From Microbulbifer sp. MKSA007 (GTDB lineage Bacteria > Pseudomonadota > Gammaproteobacteria > Pseudomonadales > Cellvibrionaceae): a stretch of 64,000 nt of DNA. How positions within the stretch are numbered: position 1 is the stretch's first letter; every line of letters begins with the position of its first letter. The translations under genes were made by a program, and so were the position numbers. The stretch spans positions 4,138,501 to 4,202,500 of the forward strand of contig CP128433.1 in assembly GCA_032615215.1 (NCBI GenBank), read 5' to 3'. Under the pieces are notes generated by a model that searched no databases, was not told the origin of the DNA, and was given only the letters and a program-made list of their open reading frames with translations. This document shows positions 15,613-25,242 of the stretch, piece by piece.

Positions 15613-18600
15613 TCAAGCTGTAGGTGGGGACTTCTCTTCAGAACCGACCCCAACCTGTGTCTTGTTCCCCTCGTGGTCCAGAACCGCGCCCTCACGTTTG
15701 GCGCCATCCCCATCAAACAATTTCTCAAATCGCATTTGCGGGTCTGACCAACCGCCACTAATTCGGTAACTGACACTGGCGACCTTTTTAACCTGCTTTT
15801 TAAATGCCTTACTGATCAGGTAGACACCCGCAGCTGCAGGCAAACCACCGGCTAGGGCTGCAACCAAAGCCAGGTTGTTCCCAACTGGCAAAGTAGCCAC
15901 CAACGTTAAATCCAGATCTTCGCGGACTAAATTAACCCGCCCCGCCATCTGTAGTTCACTGGTGGGTCCCTCTACCTGGATGGGTACAGCGATTAAAAGC
16001 TGACCATCGCCTTCAAAGACTACTTCGCCACGCACCCTATCAAAAGCCATACCACTCTTGTAAAGGTCAGTGAAATCAAGACGCAAACGTCGCGCCCAGG
16101 TATCAAAATTAAACAGTGACAATAGACGCAACACGGTAGAGCCTGTCGCACCGGTTGATCGCAGGAATCGGCCATCGCGAATATCAACCTTAAGCTCTCC
16201 GGAGAGAAGGCTTCCTTTCACCTGAGTCGGGGCCCCCTCCCACTTCAAAGCAGTTTCAAAGATCGCTGACTTACTCTCAATCAACGGCTCATGGCCCATC
16301 TTGCGCTGGATATCTGCAAGATCATCAGCCACCAATCGGCCGATAAATTGTGATGATTGCTGCCCCTCGGCATCCCTCATCCACACCAATTCTGCACCTA
16401 GCTCGCCATTGTGCTTGCCCTGTCCCTCAATGCGGAACCCTCTCACCGTGCCGTGGATATCACTCACCACCAAACGATCTGCAGCTGTCCTCAACTTAAA
16501 TGACCAAGGCCCCAAGGCCTCTTCACCTATTTGAAGGTTATCAGTACTAAAATCGATTTGTGGCAAACTAGTAAAATCAAACTGCGCCAAAGGATCCGCT
16601 ACTACCTCCTCCGCAAAGGGGTCTAAGGGAAAAGCTTCATCACTGACTTCCGCCGGTTTCTCTGGCTGAGGCAGACGCAAATGAGCCAGTTTGAGGCGTA
16701 ACGGTGTACTGCCATCCAGTAAGCCGGTTAGATTTCCTGCAATCATTTCACTGTCAAGTTTGAGCTTCCAATCTGTCCCCACTCCCTCACCGATAACATG
16801 AATATGCTCAATTTCTGCAGAGCCCAACTGGAGCTTGTCTGTACTGAGATCCAGGCGTATCGGAAGTGGCTCACTGGCACTACCCGCAGCCTCTCCTGGA
16901 TTTTCTGCATTACTTGCAACAGAACTGGCAGCGCTTGGCTTCGCTGGTTCAGGCAACTGGTAAACATCCAGCAGAGACTGCCAGCGAGGCAAGTCAACAG
17001 TGGAAATATCTCCAGTGACCGTCAACTCCCGTTTGGAGGGCAAATTTGCCTCAGCATTCAAGGCGATTGCAGCCCGATCTAACTCTCCATCAATCAGCCA
17101 GAATTGCCCCTGTAAATGTTCTCCATAGTCCAAGTGGAACAAGCTGCCCTGCTCTCCAATCGGCACTCGCAATACAAAATTGGTTTCTGTTTCCGCCGTC
17201 TTGCCAAGTGGGTCAGGTAGGTTTACAGCCACACCGGCCAGGTTGGAAGTGAGTTCAAATACTGCGGCGTAGGGGGTTTCCGCTGATTTTGCAGGAATGG
17301 TCACCAGGGCTTGATAATCCATTTCTCCTTCCAGCCACTGCAGTTCTGGCCGCGAACTCCAAGCGTGTACCGACTCAACCAATGCATTGCCGTCGATAAC
17401 CACCTGGGTATCCCGCGCATCCCCCTCGCCAATATGTTGGATACGAGCAGTCAGCGGGCGGCCCCACAATTTGCCATTCAGCTGGGTCCCTTCAAGGCCT
17501 GTCGCACTATCGTATTTCACCAAACCATTCAACGCAGTCGCATCGAGGCGGAGCCCTTTCAGTTGAAGGTCACCGTGCTTCAGGTTGACTTCAACCTGTT
17601 GCTCGGGAACTACGGATGACTGTCCCAAGGGTAAAGTTAAGGATACAGCGCCATCCAAACTCCCAGTCAGGCTCCAATCATCAAAGGCACTTCCAAGGTG
17701 ATCCCTGAGTGGTGATTCACGCAATAGTCGCAAACCATCGGCAGCCGGTCCAACCACCTCAGTTTGTACATCAAGGCGTGAGCCTCCACTCTTCTGAGGG
17801 GTTACCGCAACCAGAATATTTCCAGCATCCATATTCCAGAGCTTGGCTTTATCGGCATTGACCCGCACAATTTCATCATCGAGCAACAAACGGCCGTCCA
17901 CATTCCTGACCTCAGGCCACTCACTGGCGTAGTCCAGGCTCGCATTTGAAAAATCGAGTGCCAACTGAATCGTTCTGCGCTTCTGGTGAGTCGCGAATGC
18001 TTTAAGGGTTTCTTCTTTACCCTCTTTGCTATAACTGCTGCCTCGATAGATAAAGGCCGCACTCTCAACGCGCCCTTGATTGTTCTTACCCAGGCCAGTT
18101 TTCAACCAGCTGCGCAAATCATCGCTAACCACAAATGGCACCAGCTCTTCCTGGGTAATAACCCCCGCATCTTTTATCGATAGGGAAAGCACCAGATCCA
18201 CAGGTCGTGTTTGGGCGTGGAAGGGTAGTGACAGCATAAACTGACCACCGACCTGACCAAGTTCACTGCCAAGCATCAGCGGGCCCGACAATACGTTGAC
18301 TTCGTTCAACGCCTTATCGACATCCCAGGCAATGGTGCCGCTGGCTTGATCGAATCCGAAAGCACTCTTATACAGACTGGGAAAGTGCGCCCCGAGGGGG
18401 GTACCGTCGAGTTCAACCCGGCCACTGGCGCCCTCAACCTGAAGATATCCACTCAACTGAGTAATTGCCGGGGCCCCTCGAAACGCCTCGACCGCAATAT
18501 CTTCCAAGTTTGCGCTGATCTCTAACTGCCGGTCCGCGCCAGCTCGCAGACGCAGGCTGCGCAACCGACCTTGAGGTTTTAGTGCACGCAACCATTCATC

Positions 18601-19770
18601 TGCAGCCCCCTCAAGTAACGACAAGCGATTTAAGATACTGCTCCAACCAGCGAGATCGACCAGATCGGCCATCAGGGCTATACCCTCTTGGTCACTGTTA
18701 ACCTGCAGGTTCAGCGACGGCATTTTCAAGCCCTGCCAATCGATTTCAATATCCTGCAGCGCTAATCGCCAGTGCTCTCCCGGCAACCAACGGCCCGACA
18801 AGTTGCCAGAAAAAGCGCGCAACGGAGCCAGTGTATGCTCTTCTATATCTTCTCCTGCCCTTTGCATATCGGTCAGGCTTTCTACTTGGGCCAAGTCCAC
18901 CTGGCCCACTATGCGATACCCACTTACGGCATCACTATGCAACCACAAGCGGCCGTCTGCCCACTTCTTCCCCTGCCAGTGAAACCGGTCGGGTAACGGG
19001 GTGAGTTCGTGAAGCAAGCTGACAATGTCTTCATCCAGTAGCAACTCATTAAGCTGCATATAGCCGCGCAGTGAGAAGTGCTCTTTATCTTTGGGATTGC
19101 CCCGCCCCTCTAACACAACCCGTAGGGTCTCTTCATCAACCTGGCTACTCTCCCCTTCACGGGAAATAAAAGCCCGTGCAGTCAGTCGGTGAAAATCCCC
19201 GCTATTTTCCAGCTGGATTTCAGGCAAATTGATTTCTGCCAGCTGCTCATCGGGAAGGCGCACAGTGATCGCTGCATCACTGATTTGAATTTTGGGGCTC
19301 AACTGGAATAGGCGGGCCGGATCTGCCGCTTCGGGATTGGGTGCAGTGCTGCCTTCAAGCTTAAGCGGGGCATCGGGAAACCCCTGTAGATACCAGAGGC
19401 CATTTTCATCGCGGTTGAGCCCGGCCGAAAACTGATTCATTTGCAGGTCTTTCCAGACCAATTCCCGGTTCCAGAGACTGGAAAGTAGATCCAGCTGGAA
19501 CAGGCCGTGCCCCATTTTCAGCTCACCGTGTTCCCCCAGACGCAGTCCATCCAGCTGCAATGCAACTTCAAGGGCCTCCCAACGCAGGGAAATACGATCC
19601 ATCTGTACAGGAACGCCTAGCTGCTCACTAAGCCAATGACTAATCTGGGGACGATAGTTCTCTACCTGCGGGGACAGCAGTCGGCCTGTTTGCACGATGA
19701 TTGCCAGTGCAATCACCAAACTTACCGACATTAACCAGAACTTTCTTGCAATCCAGCGTATTACAACCAT
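15613..19770 (-). CDS. yhdP: YhdP-family AsmA-like intermembrane phospholipid transport protein
   Basis: A 1385-residue protein with one N-terminal membrane anchor (about 9-31, FWLMSVSLVIALAIIVQTG) followed by a very long periplasmic beta-rich region, the DUF3971/AsmA-like design. YhdP, TamB and YdbH are thought to form hydrophobic grooves that carry phospholipids from the inner to the outer membrane. The family C-terminal part (FNFDTWARRLRLDFTDLYKSG, then LVATLPVGNNLALVAALAGG) is present. I choose the ATG at 19770, with GAGGG 7 bases upstream, rather than one at 19815. It is downstream of rng, as in Pseudomonas, but tldD, which normally follows, is missing. Confidence 0.93.
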   Translation of the reverse strand: MVVIRWIARKFWLMSVSLVIALAIIVQTGRLLSPQVENYRPQISHWLSEQLGVPVQMDRISLRWEALEVALQLDGLRLGEHGELKMGHGLFQLDLLSSLWNRELVWKDLQMNQFSAGLNRDENGLWYLQGFPDAPLKLEGSTAPNPEAADPARLFQLSPKIQISDAAITVRLPDEQLAEINLPEIQLENSGDFHRLTARAFISREGESSQVDEETLRVVLEGRGNPKDKEHFSLRGYMQLNELLLDEDIVSLLHELTPLPDRFHWQGKKWADGRLWLHSDAVSGYRIVGQVDLAQVESLTDMQRAGEDIEEHTLAPLRAFSGNLSGRWLPGEHWRLALQDIEIDWQGLKMPSLNLQVNSDQEGIALMADLVDLAGWSSILNRLSLLEGAADEWLRALKPQGRLRSLRLRAGADRQLEISANLEDIAVEAFRGAPAITQLSGYLQVEGASGRVELDGTPLGAHFPSLYKSAFGFDQASGTIAWDVDKALNEVNVLSGPLMLGSELGQVGGQFMLSLPFHAQTRPVDLVLSLSIKDAGVITQEELVPFVVSDDLRSWLKTGLGKNNQGRVESAAFIYRGSSYSKEGKEETLKAFATHQKRRTIQLALDFSNASLDYASEWPEVRNVDGRLLLDDEIVRVNADKAKLWNMDAGNILVAVTPQKSGGSRLDVQTEVVGPAADGLRLLRESPLRDHLGSAFDDWSLTGSLDGAVSLTLPLGQSSVVPEQQVEVNLKHGDLQLKGLRLDATALNGLVKYDSATGLEGTQLNGKLWGRPLTARIQHIGEGDARDTQVVIDGNALVESVHAWSSRPELQWLEGEMDYQALVTIPAKSAETPYAAVFELTSNLAGVAVNLPDPLGKTAETETNFVLRVPIGEQGSLFHLDYGEHLQGQFWLIDGELDRAAIALNAEANLPSKRELTVTGDISTVDLPRWQSLLDVYQLPEPAKPSAASSVASNAENPGEAAGSASEPLPIRLDLSTDKLQLGSAEIEHIHVIGEGVGTDWKLKLDSEMIAGNLTGLLDGSTPLRLKLAHLRLPQPEKPAEVSDEAFPLDPFAEEVVADPLAQFDFTSLPQIDFSTDNLQIGEEALGPWSFKLRTAADRLVVSDIHGTVRGFRIEGQGKHNGELGAELVWMRDAEGQQSSQFIGRLVADDLADIQRKMGHEPLIESKSAIFETALKWEGAPTQVKGSLLSGELKVDIRDGRFLRSTGATGSTVLRLLSLFNFDTWARRLRLDFTDLYKSGMAFDRVRGEVVFEGDGQLLIAVPIQVEGPTSELQMAGRVNLVREDLDLTLVATLPVGNNLALVAALAGGLPAAAGVYLISKAFKKQVKKVASVSYRISGGWSDPQMRFEKLFDGDGAKREGAVLDHEGNKTQVGVGSEEKSPPTA

Positions 19771-19851
19771 CGCTATACCCTCACCACCAAACAGGCATGG
19801 ACCGAGCGCTGACAATAAGCTCTCTTAGCTTGCTGGCGAGTGAATAATGGA

Positions 19852-21339
19852 TTACACAAGAACAATGTCATATTGCTCCTGGTTGTAAATGGGCTCTACC
19901 TGGAACTGAATCGGCCGACCAATAAATTCTTCAAGATCGGCGACATTAGCCGACTCTTCATCCAGTAAAAGATCTATTACCACCTGACTGGCCAGTACCA
20001 TAATTTTTTCACTATCGTAAGAGCGCGCCTCTCGAATAATCTCGCGGAAAATCTCGAAGCAAACTGTCTCCGCACTCTTTAAGGTGCCCCTACCACTGCA
20101 AACAGAGCAAGGCTCACATAAAATCTGCCCCAGTGACTCACGGGTGCGTTTGCGAGTCATTTCCACCAACCCCAGTTCGGAGACCCCGGTGATACTGGAC
20201 TTGGCATGATCGCGCTCCAGGGTCTTTTCCAGGGTGCGCAAGACTTGTCGCTGGTGCTCGGGGTCTTTCATATCGATAAAATCAATAATGATAATCCCAC
20301 CCAGATTCCTCAAACGCAGCTGGCGGGCAATCGCTGTAGCGGCCTCCAGGTTGGTCTTGAAGATAGTCTCTTCAAGATTTCGATGCCCAACAAAAGCACC
20401 CGTATTGACATCAATTGTACTCATCGCCTCTGTCTGCTCTACGATCAAGTAGCCGCCAGACTTCAAGGTGACTTTGTTGTGTAGTGCCCTTCTTATTTCT
20501 TCTTCAACACCGTATAAGTCAAACAGTGGGCGCTCACCGGGATAGTGTTCCAGGCGACCGGCAATTTCCGGCGCATATTTACCGGCAAATTCTGCCGCAC
20601 GGCCGTGGGCCTCTCGGGAGTCTATACGAATCTTTTCGGTATAAGGGCGCGCAAGGTCACGCAATGCACGCATAAATAGTGGAAGGTCCTCATAGATAAC
20701 CGAAGGCACTGGACGCTCCTTAATGCGCTCATCCAGCTCCCCCCATAATTTGTACAGAAAGGGGATATCTCTCAGCAGCTCTTCCTCACTCACCCCCTCG
20801 GCAACGGTACGCAAAATAAAGCCCCCATCGGCCGACAAACCATCTTCCGCGAGGCGTAGAGAAGCTGCTTCAACCAACTGGCGCAATCGCTCGCGTTCGT
20901 TCTCGTCTTCAATTCGATTAGAGATACCGATATGGCGCGTCTGCGGCATATACACCAGGTAACGTGCAGAAACCGACAGATGGGTAGTCAGCCGGGCACC
21001 TTTACTGCTGATAGGGTCCTTCACTACTTGCACGATCAGTGACTGCCCCTCTCTGACTAGCGCGCGGATATCCGCCACCTCGGCATCCCGCGCCTCCATG
21101 CCTTCTTCGTCGAGAGGTGCAATATCCGAGGCATGGATAAAGCCCGCACGCTCGAGGCCTATGTCGACAAAAGCGGCCTGCATTCCGGGCAGTACGCGAA
21201 TCACCTTTCCCTTATAGATATTTCCTACAATCCCTCGCCGCGCACTCCGCTCCAGGTAGACCTCCTGGAGCACACCATTTTCTACCAGCGCAACCCGGGT
21301 TTCAGTCGGCGCAACATTAATTAACAGCTCTTCGCTCAA
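19852..21339 (-). CDS. rng: Ribonuclease G
   Basis: RNase G, an endonuclease that matures the 5' end of 16S rRNA and degrades some mRNAs. Domains: N-terminal S1 region (GIVGNIYKGKVIRVLPGMQAA), the RNase E/G catalytic domain with the DVNTGAFVGHRNLEETIFKTN region carrying catalytic acids, and the cysteine cluster CEPCSVCSGRG of the zinc link. At 495 residues it lacks the long scaffold tail of RNase E. The start is TTG at 21339: GGAGGG lies 6 bases upstream and the codon overlaps the maf stop as TTGA. The upstream TTG at 21357 would put the ribosome site inside the gene. Confidence 0.96.
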   Translation of the reverse strand: MSEELLINVAPTETRVALVENGVLQEVYLERSARRGIVGNIYKGKVIRVLPGMQAAFVDIGLERAGFIHASDIAPLDEEGMEARDAEVADIRALVREGQSLIVQVVKDPISSKGARLTTHLSVSARYLVYMPQTRHIGISNRIEDENERERLRQLVEAASLRLAEDGLSADGGFILRTVAEGVSEEELLRDIPFLYKLWGELDERIKERPVPSVIYEDLPLFMRALRDLARPYTEKIRIDSREAHGRAAEFAGKYAPEIAGRLEHYPGERPLFDLYGVEEEIRRALHNKVTLKSGGYLIVEQTEAMSTIDVNTGAFVGHRNLEETIFKTNLEAATAIARQLRLRNLGGIIIIDFIDMKDPEHQRQVLRTLEKTLERDHAKSSITGVSELGLVEMTRKRTRESLGQILCEPCSVCSGRGTLKSAETVCFEIFREIIREARSYDSEKIMVLASQVVIDLLLDEESANVADLEEFIGRPIQFQVEPIYNQEQYDIVLV

Positions 21340-21947
21340 GATTGGCCCTCCTGCCAATAGGGAATGCCCGCATGATCCAGCATGGGGACTACAGCTTCCA
21401 ATGGGAGCCCTACAACATTGCTGTAACTGCCACTAAAAGCTTCTACCAAGGCGGCACCAAAACCCTGAATACCGTAACCGCCAGCTTTATCGACAGGCTC
21501 TCCAGTACTCCAGTAATCCGCTATTTGAACTTTGGACAAGTGGCGGAACCTGACTCGAGTTTCCACTACTCGGCTAAACTGTCGATCCTGTGAACGCAAG
21601 CACACTGCAGTGAAAACAGAGTGCTCTACTCCCGATAGCGCCAGCATCATGGACTCAAAGTCAGCAAAATCTTGGGGTTTTTCCAGCAGCCTCTCACCTG
21701 CAATAACCACCGTATCCGCTCCCAAAGACCAGAGTCCCTGCGGGCTGTCAGCGGCTTGAAACCCGGCGACAGCCTTGTCGTGGGCCAAGCGTTCTATGTA
21801 CTCAAGAGGGCTTTCAGCAGGTTGGCGTTGTTCTACAACAGCGGGGGACAATTGGGAGAAAGGCACCCCAATCTGGGCCAACAGTTCGGCGCGGCGCGGC
21901 GAACCAGAGGCCAAAAGAAGTCGATTTTCTGAAGCGCTTGTTGTCAC
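21336..21947 (-). CDS. maf: Maf/YhdE-type nucleoside triphosphate pyrophosphatase
   Basis: A 203-residue Maf protein that hydrolyses non-canonical or excess nucleotides (dTTP/UTP for the YhdE type) and was first described as a septation inhibitor. The P-loop-like N-terminal motif LLLASGSPRRAELL, the SLGADTVV segment and the C-terminal GGYGIQGFGA followed by SYSNVVGLPL are all typical; the last two indicate the YhdE rather than the YceF group. Cytoplasmic. It lies between mreD and rng with a four-base overlap to rng, so the two are co-translated. Confidence 0.95.
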   Translation of the reverse strand: MTTSASENRLLLASGSPRRAELLAQIGVPFSQLSPAVVEQRQPAESPLEYIERLAHDKAVAGFQAADSPQGLWSLGADTVVIAGERLLEKPQDFADFESMMLALSGVEHSVFTAVCLRSQDRQFSRVVETRVRFRHLSKVQIADYWSTGEPVDKAGGYGIQGFGAALVEAFSGSYSNVVGLPLEAVVPMLDHAGIPYWQEGQS

Positions 21948-22044
21948 TCTATTACATATTCCCTGTGGGTCAGCGGCTGATTATAGCGGCACTGTTCGAA
22001 AAATGATCGATTTTTTACACTGATTTACAGTGCCGACGAGACGG

Positions 22045-22524
22045 TCAACGAACGTGTAAACGCCCGGAAAGCCCCCTGAGCCACGGGGTCACCCAGGGCC
22101 AGAGCAGGGCTGTAGTCAGAGCGGGCCAAAGGAACGTCAGCCCGGGTACCGATTTACCTTCAAGGCCGTGCACCCAATTGCCCACCACTTGATGAATGCC
22201 CACCAGAACAAATACCCACAACAATTGCTGGGCCGGATTAAATGCCCGGGTGCGCTGGTAAGTCAGTAAGCTGAAATAGGCGAGTACCGATAGGGCCAGG
22301 GCATGGGTTCCCAAGCTCGCCCCCGTAGCCAAATCCTGGACAATACCGATCATCCAAGCGAACCCCACCCCGAAGGTCTGGGGCATTCGGGTAATCCAGA
22401 ATATCACCAGCAAAGCCGGAAATGCCGGCCGAAACCAGAGCCACTGCTGTGGCAGGGGCATAACCGAGAGAAGCAGTGACAGCAGAATAGTGACCGCGAT
22501 AAACCAGCGGTTATTCGCTTGCAA
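22045..22524 (-). CDS. mreD: Rod-shape determining protein MreD
   Basis: A small integral membrane protein (159 residues, about five membrane segments) of the elongasome that works with MreC and RodA/PBP2 in lateral wall growth. The N-terminus QANNRWFIAVTILLSLLLSV then MPLPQQW matches MreD. The frame is open to 22560, but the TTG at 22524, preceded by GGAGGA seven bases upstream, fits homologues and gives a 14-base overlap with mreC. The start remains a judgement; the ATG at 22560 is the alternative. Confidence 0.9.
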   Translation of the reverse strand: MQANNRWFIAVTILLSLLLSVMPLPQQWLWFRPAFPALLVIFWITRMPQTFGVGFAWMIGIVQDLATGASLGTHALALSVLAYFSLLTYQRTRAFNPAQQLLWVFVLVGIHQVVGNWVHGLEGKSVPGLTFLWPALTTALLWPWVTPWLRGLSGRLHVR

Positions 22525-23353
22525 CAGAATGTCCTCCACTGCCAATGACCGCCAATACAAAGCGGCTGCGATTCATCCGCCCCCTCGGCAACACTTCAGC
22601 CTCCGCAAAAGGTTTACCCGGGTCTCTCTGCACCGAGATAACCTCCCCGACCGGATAACCTGCGGGAAAGCGGCTACCCAAGCCGGAGCTGAGCAGCAAA
22701 TCGCCCTCCCGAATATCACTGGTATTAGCAAGATGGCGTAACTTCAAGCGATACAGGTCACCTGTACCCTCGGCGACGGTGCGCATACTGTTGCGCAGAA
22801 CCTGGACGGGAATGGCATGACTGGAATCAGTTATCAGCAGGATACGACTATAGGAGTCGCCAGCTTCAATCACCTGCCCCAGCAATCCACTGGCATCCAT
22901 TACCGGGGTACCGATATCAATGCCGTCATCGCGGCCTTTGTCAATCAGCAGCACATGCTCCAAAGGGTCCGGGGTAACGCCAATTACCTGAGCCACCAAT
23001 ACTCGGTCATCGACCATTTCTGCTGAGTTCATCAGTTCTTTGAGCTGAGTGTTTTCCGCTTTTACGGCCGCCAATAGCTGGCTGCGCTGCTCCAGCAGTA
23101 AAACCTGGCGCTTGAGGCGGCTATTTTCCTCTTGCAGTTCTTCGCGCGAGCGAAACTGCTCATCGGCCCAATCGCCCACACGCTCGGGGGCTCCTGTAAC
23201 CCAGTACAGTGGAGCAATAACTCCTGATAAGCGTTCTCTAACAGGCTGAAACCAATTGGTGTAATGATCGGAAACGATCAGCGAGATCGCGAGTATGATG
23301 AGAAAGCCCAGGCGGTATTCGGCAGAGGGACCGCGGGTAAATAGCGGTTTCAC
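22511..23353 (-). CDS. mreC: Rod-shape determining protein MreC
   Basis: MreC spans the inner membrane once (about 14-34) and forms periplasmic filaments that activate PBP2. The 280-residue protein has a coiled coil (about 68-110, rich in EELQEENSRLKRQVLLLEQR) followed by the beta domain with GLLGQVIEAGDSYSRILLIT. The start is GTG at 23353, because GAGGGGG lies six bases ahead; a TTG at 23359 is too close to that site. It follows mreB by ~140 bases and overlaps mreD. Confidence 0.95.
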   Translation of the reverse strand: MKPLFTRGPSAEYRLGFLIILAISLIVSDHYTNWFQPVRERLSGVIAPLYWVTGAPERVGDWADEQFRSREELQEENSRLKRQVLLLEQRSQLLAAVKAENTQLKELMNSAEMVDDRVLVAQVIGVTPDPLEHVLLIDKGRDDGIDIGTPVMDASGLLGQVIEAGDSYSRILLITDSSHAIPVQVLRNSMRTVAEGTGDLYRLKLRHLANTSDIREGDLLLSSGLGSRFPAGYPVGEVISVQRDPGKPFAEAEVLPRGRMNRSRFVLAVIGSGGHSVASE

Positions 23354-23503
23354 AGGCAACCCCCTCTTAACAGGTCAATCAAAGATGGTGAGAACAGTAC
23401 AAGCCACAAAAGATGACTCGCATTTTTTTATTTCAAGGAGCTTGCGGATATAGCCACAAGCTCCCTAGCAGTTTTCATAATACCGATGTCTACTAGTTAG
23501 ACA

Positions 23504-24526
23504 TCAGGTAGAGACGGCTGCGATCCAACATATCCAGCGCTTTACCGCCCCCCGCGCCACACAGGTCAGCGGGTCATCGGCAACAATTACCGGTAAGCCC
23601 GATTCTTCCATCAACAGACGGTCTAGATCGCGTAACAGAGCACCACCACCAGTCAGCACCATACCGCGCTCAGCGATATCAGAAGCCAACTCGGGAGGGG
23701 ATTGCTCCAGTGCACTTTTGACAGCCTGCACAATACCTGTCAGAGGCTCTTGCAGGGCTTCGAGAATTTCGTCGGAGTTCAAGGTAAAGCTGCGAGGCAC
23801 GCCCTCGGCCAGATTGCGTCCGCGCACATCGATTTCGCGAACTTCACTGCCTGCATAAGCACAGCCAATTTCCTCTTTGATCCGTTCAGCAGTTGCATCA
23901 CCAATCACACTGCCGTAGTTGCGACGCACGTAGTTGACGATAGCTTCATCAAAACGGTCACCGCCGATACGCACCGAATCGGAATAAACCACACCATTCA
24001 GGGAGATAATGGCGATCTCGGTAGTGCCCCCACCGATATCCACCACCATGGAGCCGCTCGCTTCCTCGACATTCAAGCCTGCGCCTATGGCAGCGGCCAT
24101 GGGCTCTTCGATCAGTGACACTTCGCGAGCACCTGCACCCAGGGCCGACTCGCGAATCGCGCGGCGCTCCACTTCTGTTGACTGGCAGGGAACACACACC
24201 AGCACTCTCGGACTCGGGCGCATCCAGCTATTTTCATGCACTTTCTTGATAAAGTGCTGCAACATTTTCTCGGTCACTTGGAAGTCGGCGATAACACCGT
24301 CCTTCAGCGGGCGAATAGCGGTAATATTGCCAGGAGTCCGGCCGAGCATGCGTTTGGCTTCTACTCCGACAGCCTCAACGATTTTCTGGCCATTGTAGTG
24401 ACGGATTGCGACGACAGAGGGTTCGTCGAGTACTACGCCGCGATCGCGAACGTAAATCAGCGTGTTGGCAGTTCCCAGGTCGATGGAGAGATCACTGGAA
24501 AACATACCCCGCAAACGTTTAAACAT
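23504..24526 (-). CDS. mreB: Rod-shape actin homologue MreB, C-terminus altered by a frameshift
   Basis: MreB is the bacterial actin that organises lateral wall synthesis. It starts MFKRLRGMFSSDLSIDLGTANT and carries the nucleotide-binding segments VVDIGGGTTEIAIISL and GMVLTGGGALLRDL. After DDPLTCVARG the read sequence goes on as AVKRWICWIAAVST and stops at 23504. The family expects GGGKALDML there. The cause is a run of six G on the coding strand (23548-23553 as C): one more G restores the expected end, stopping at 23493 with a 344-residue protein. MreB is usually essential in rods, so sequencing error is likely. First gene of mreBCD, divergent from gatC. Confidence 0.93.
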   Translation of the reverse strand: MFKRLRGMFSSDLSIDLGTANTLIYVRDRGVVLDEPSVVAIRHYNGQKIVEAVGVEAKRMLGRTPGNITAIRPLKDGVIADFQVTEKMLQHFIKKVHENSWMRPSPRVLVCVPCQSTEVERRAIRESALGAGAREVSLIEEPMAAAIGAGLNVEEASGSMVVDIGGGTTEIAIISLNGVVYSDSVRIGGDRFDEAIVNYVRRNYGSVIGDATAERIKEEIGCAYAGSEVREIDVRGRNLAEGVPRSFTLNSDEILEALQEPLTGIVQAVKSALEQSPPELASDIAERGMVLTGGGALLRDLDRLLMEESGLPVIVADDPLTCVARGAVKRWICWIAAVST

Positions 24527-24883
24527 GGAATTCGATTACCTTGTACTAATTATCAGCCCCCAGGTCGGGCACTGCGGGCGCGGCTTCTTTTATGGATACA
24601 AATCCTAATTAGTCCGCAAAAATAATTCTGAGTTCCGAGCCGCATTTCGAATCGGATTCTACGCAAAATACCGGAGTCTCTCATCACTCGGCAGGATTCG
24701 GCAAACTCTAACAACCGCTAGGCATCAGGGCAAGGCTGAAGGGAGGTCATTTGAGGCCCACTATCCATTACTGCCGGAGCCGGTGAGAATATAACCCCAA
24801 TGTGCTAAATTTGCCGGTTCTGCCCGCCGCAATTAATCCGGGCAGTTTTCGACTCGCAACTCAAGCTGGAGGAGTCCATCACC
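24527..24883. promoter_or_regulatory. Divergent mreB/gatC intergenic region
   Basis: 357 bases between the leftward mreBCD-maf-rng-yhdP block and the rightward gatCAB block; it must carry promoters for both. I saw no gene, no clear repeat and no convincing consensus promoter. The gatC ribosome site (GGAGGAG) is at its right end. Confidence 0.4.
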
Positions 24884-25171
24884 ATGGCAGTGGATACGCA
24901 AACTGTAGAAAAACTGGCGGAACTGGCCCGTATCGCCATATCCAAAGAAACCATCGAAGAAGTCAGCAACCGCCTCGGCGATGTATTACAACTGGTCGAC
25001 CAGCTGCAATCCACCAATACCGATGGTATCGCCCCGATGGCGCACCCACTGGACGAAGTCCAGGAGCTGCGCGCTGACGCAGTGACAGAGGCTGACAAGC
25101 GCAAAGACTTCCTAGAACTGGCTCCCCAAACCGAAGAAGGTCTCTACCTGGTTCCCAAAGTAATTGATTAG
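24884..25171 (+). CDS. gatC: Aspartyl/glutamyl-tRNA amidotransferase subunit C
   Basis: A 95-residue GatC, the small subunit that wraps GatA and GatB in the GatCAB amidotransferase. The pattern LAELARIAISKETIEEVSNRL with VDQLQSTNTDG, then APMAHPLDEVQELRADAV and a final FLELAPQTEEGLYLVPKVID is characteristic. A strong GGAGGAG precedes the ATG. First gene of gatCAB, divergent from mreB as in Pseudomonas. Confidence 0.97.
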   Translation: MAVDTQTVEKLAELARIAISKETIEEVSNRLGDVLQLVDQLQSTNTDGIAPMAHPLDEVQELRADAVTEADKRKDFLELAPQTEEGLYLVPKVID

Positions 25172-25242
25172 CCGGCCCAACACTGACGAAATTCACCTAA
25201 ATACCCAGCCCTCAGCCCGTCTAGAGCCTTTAAGGGAATAAT

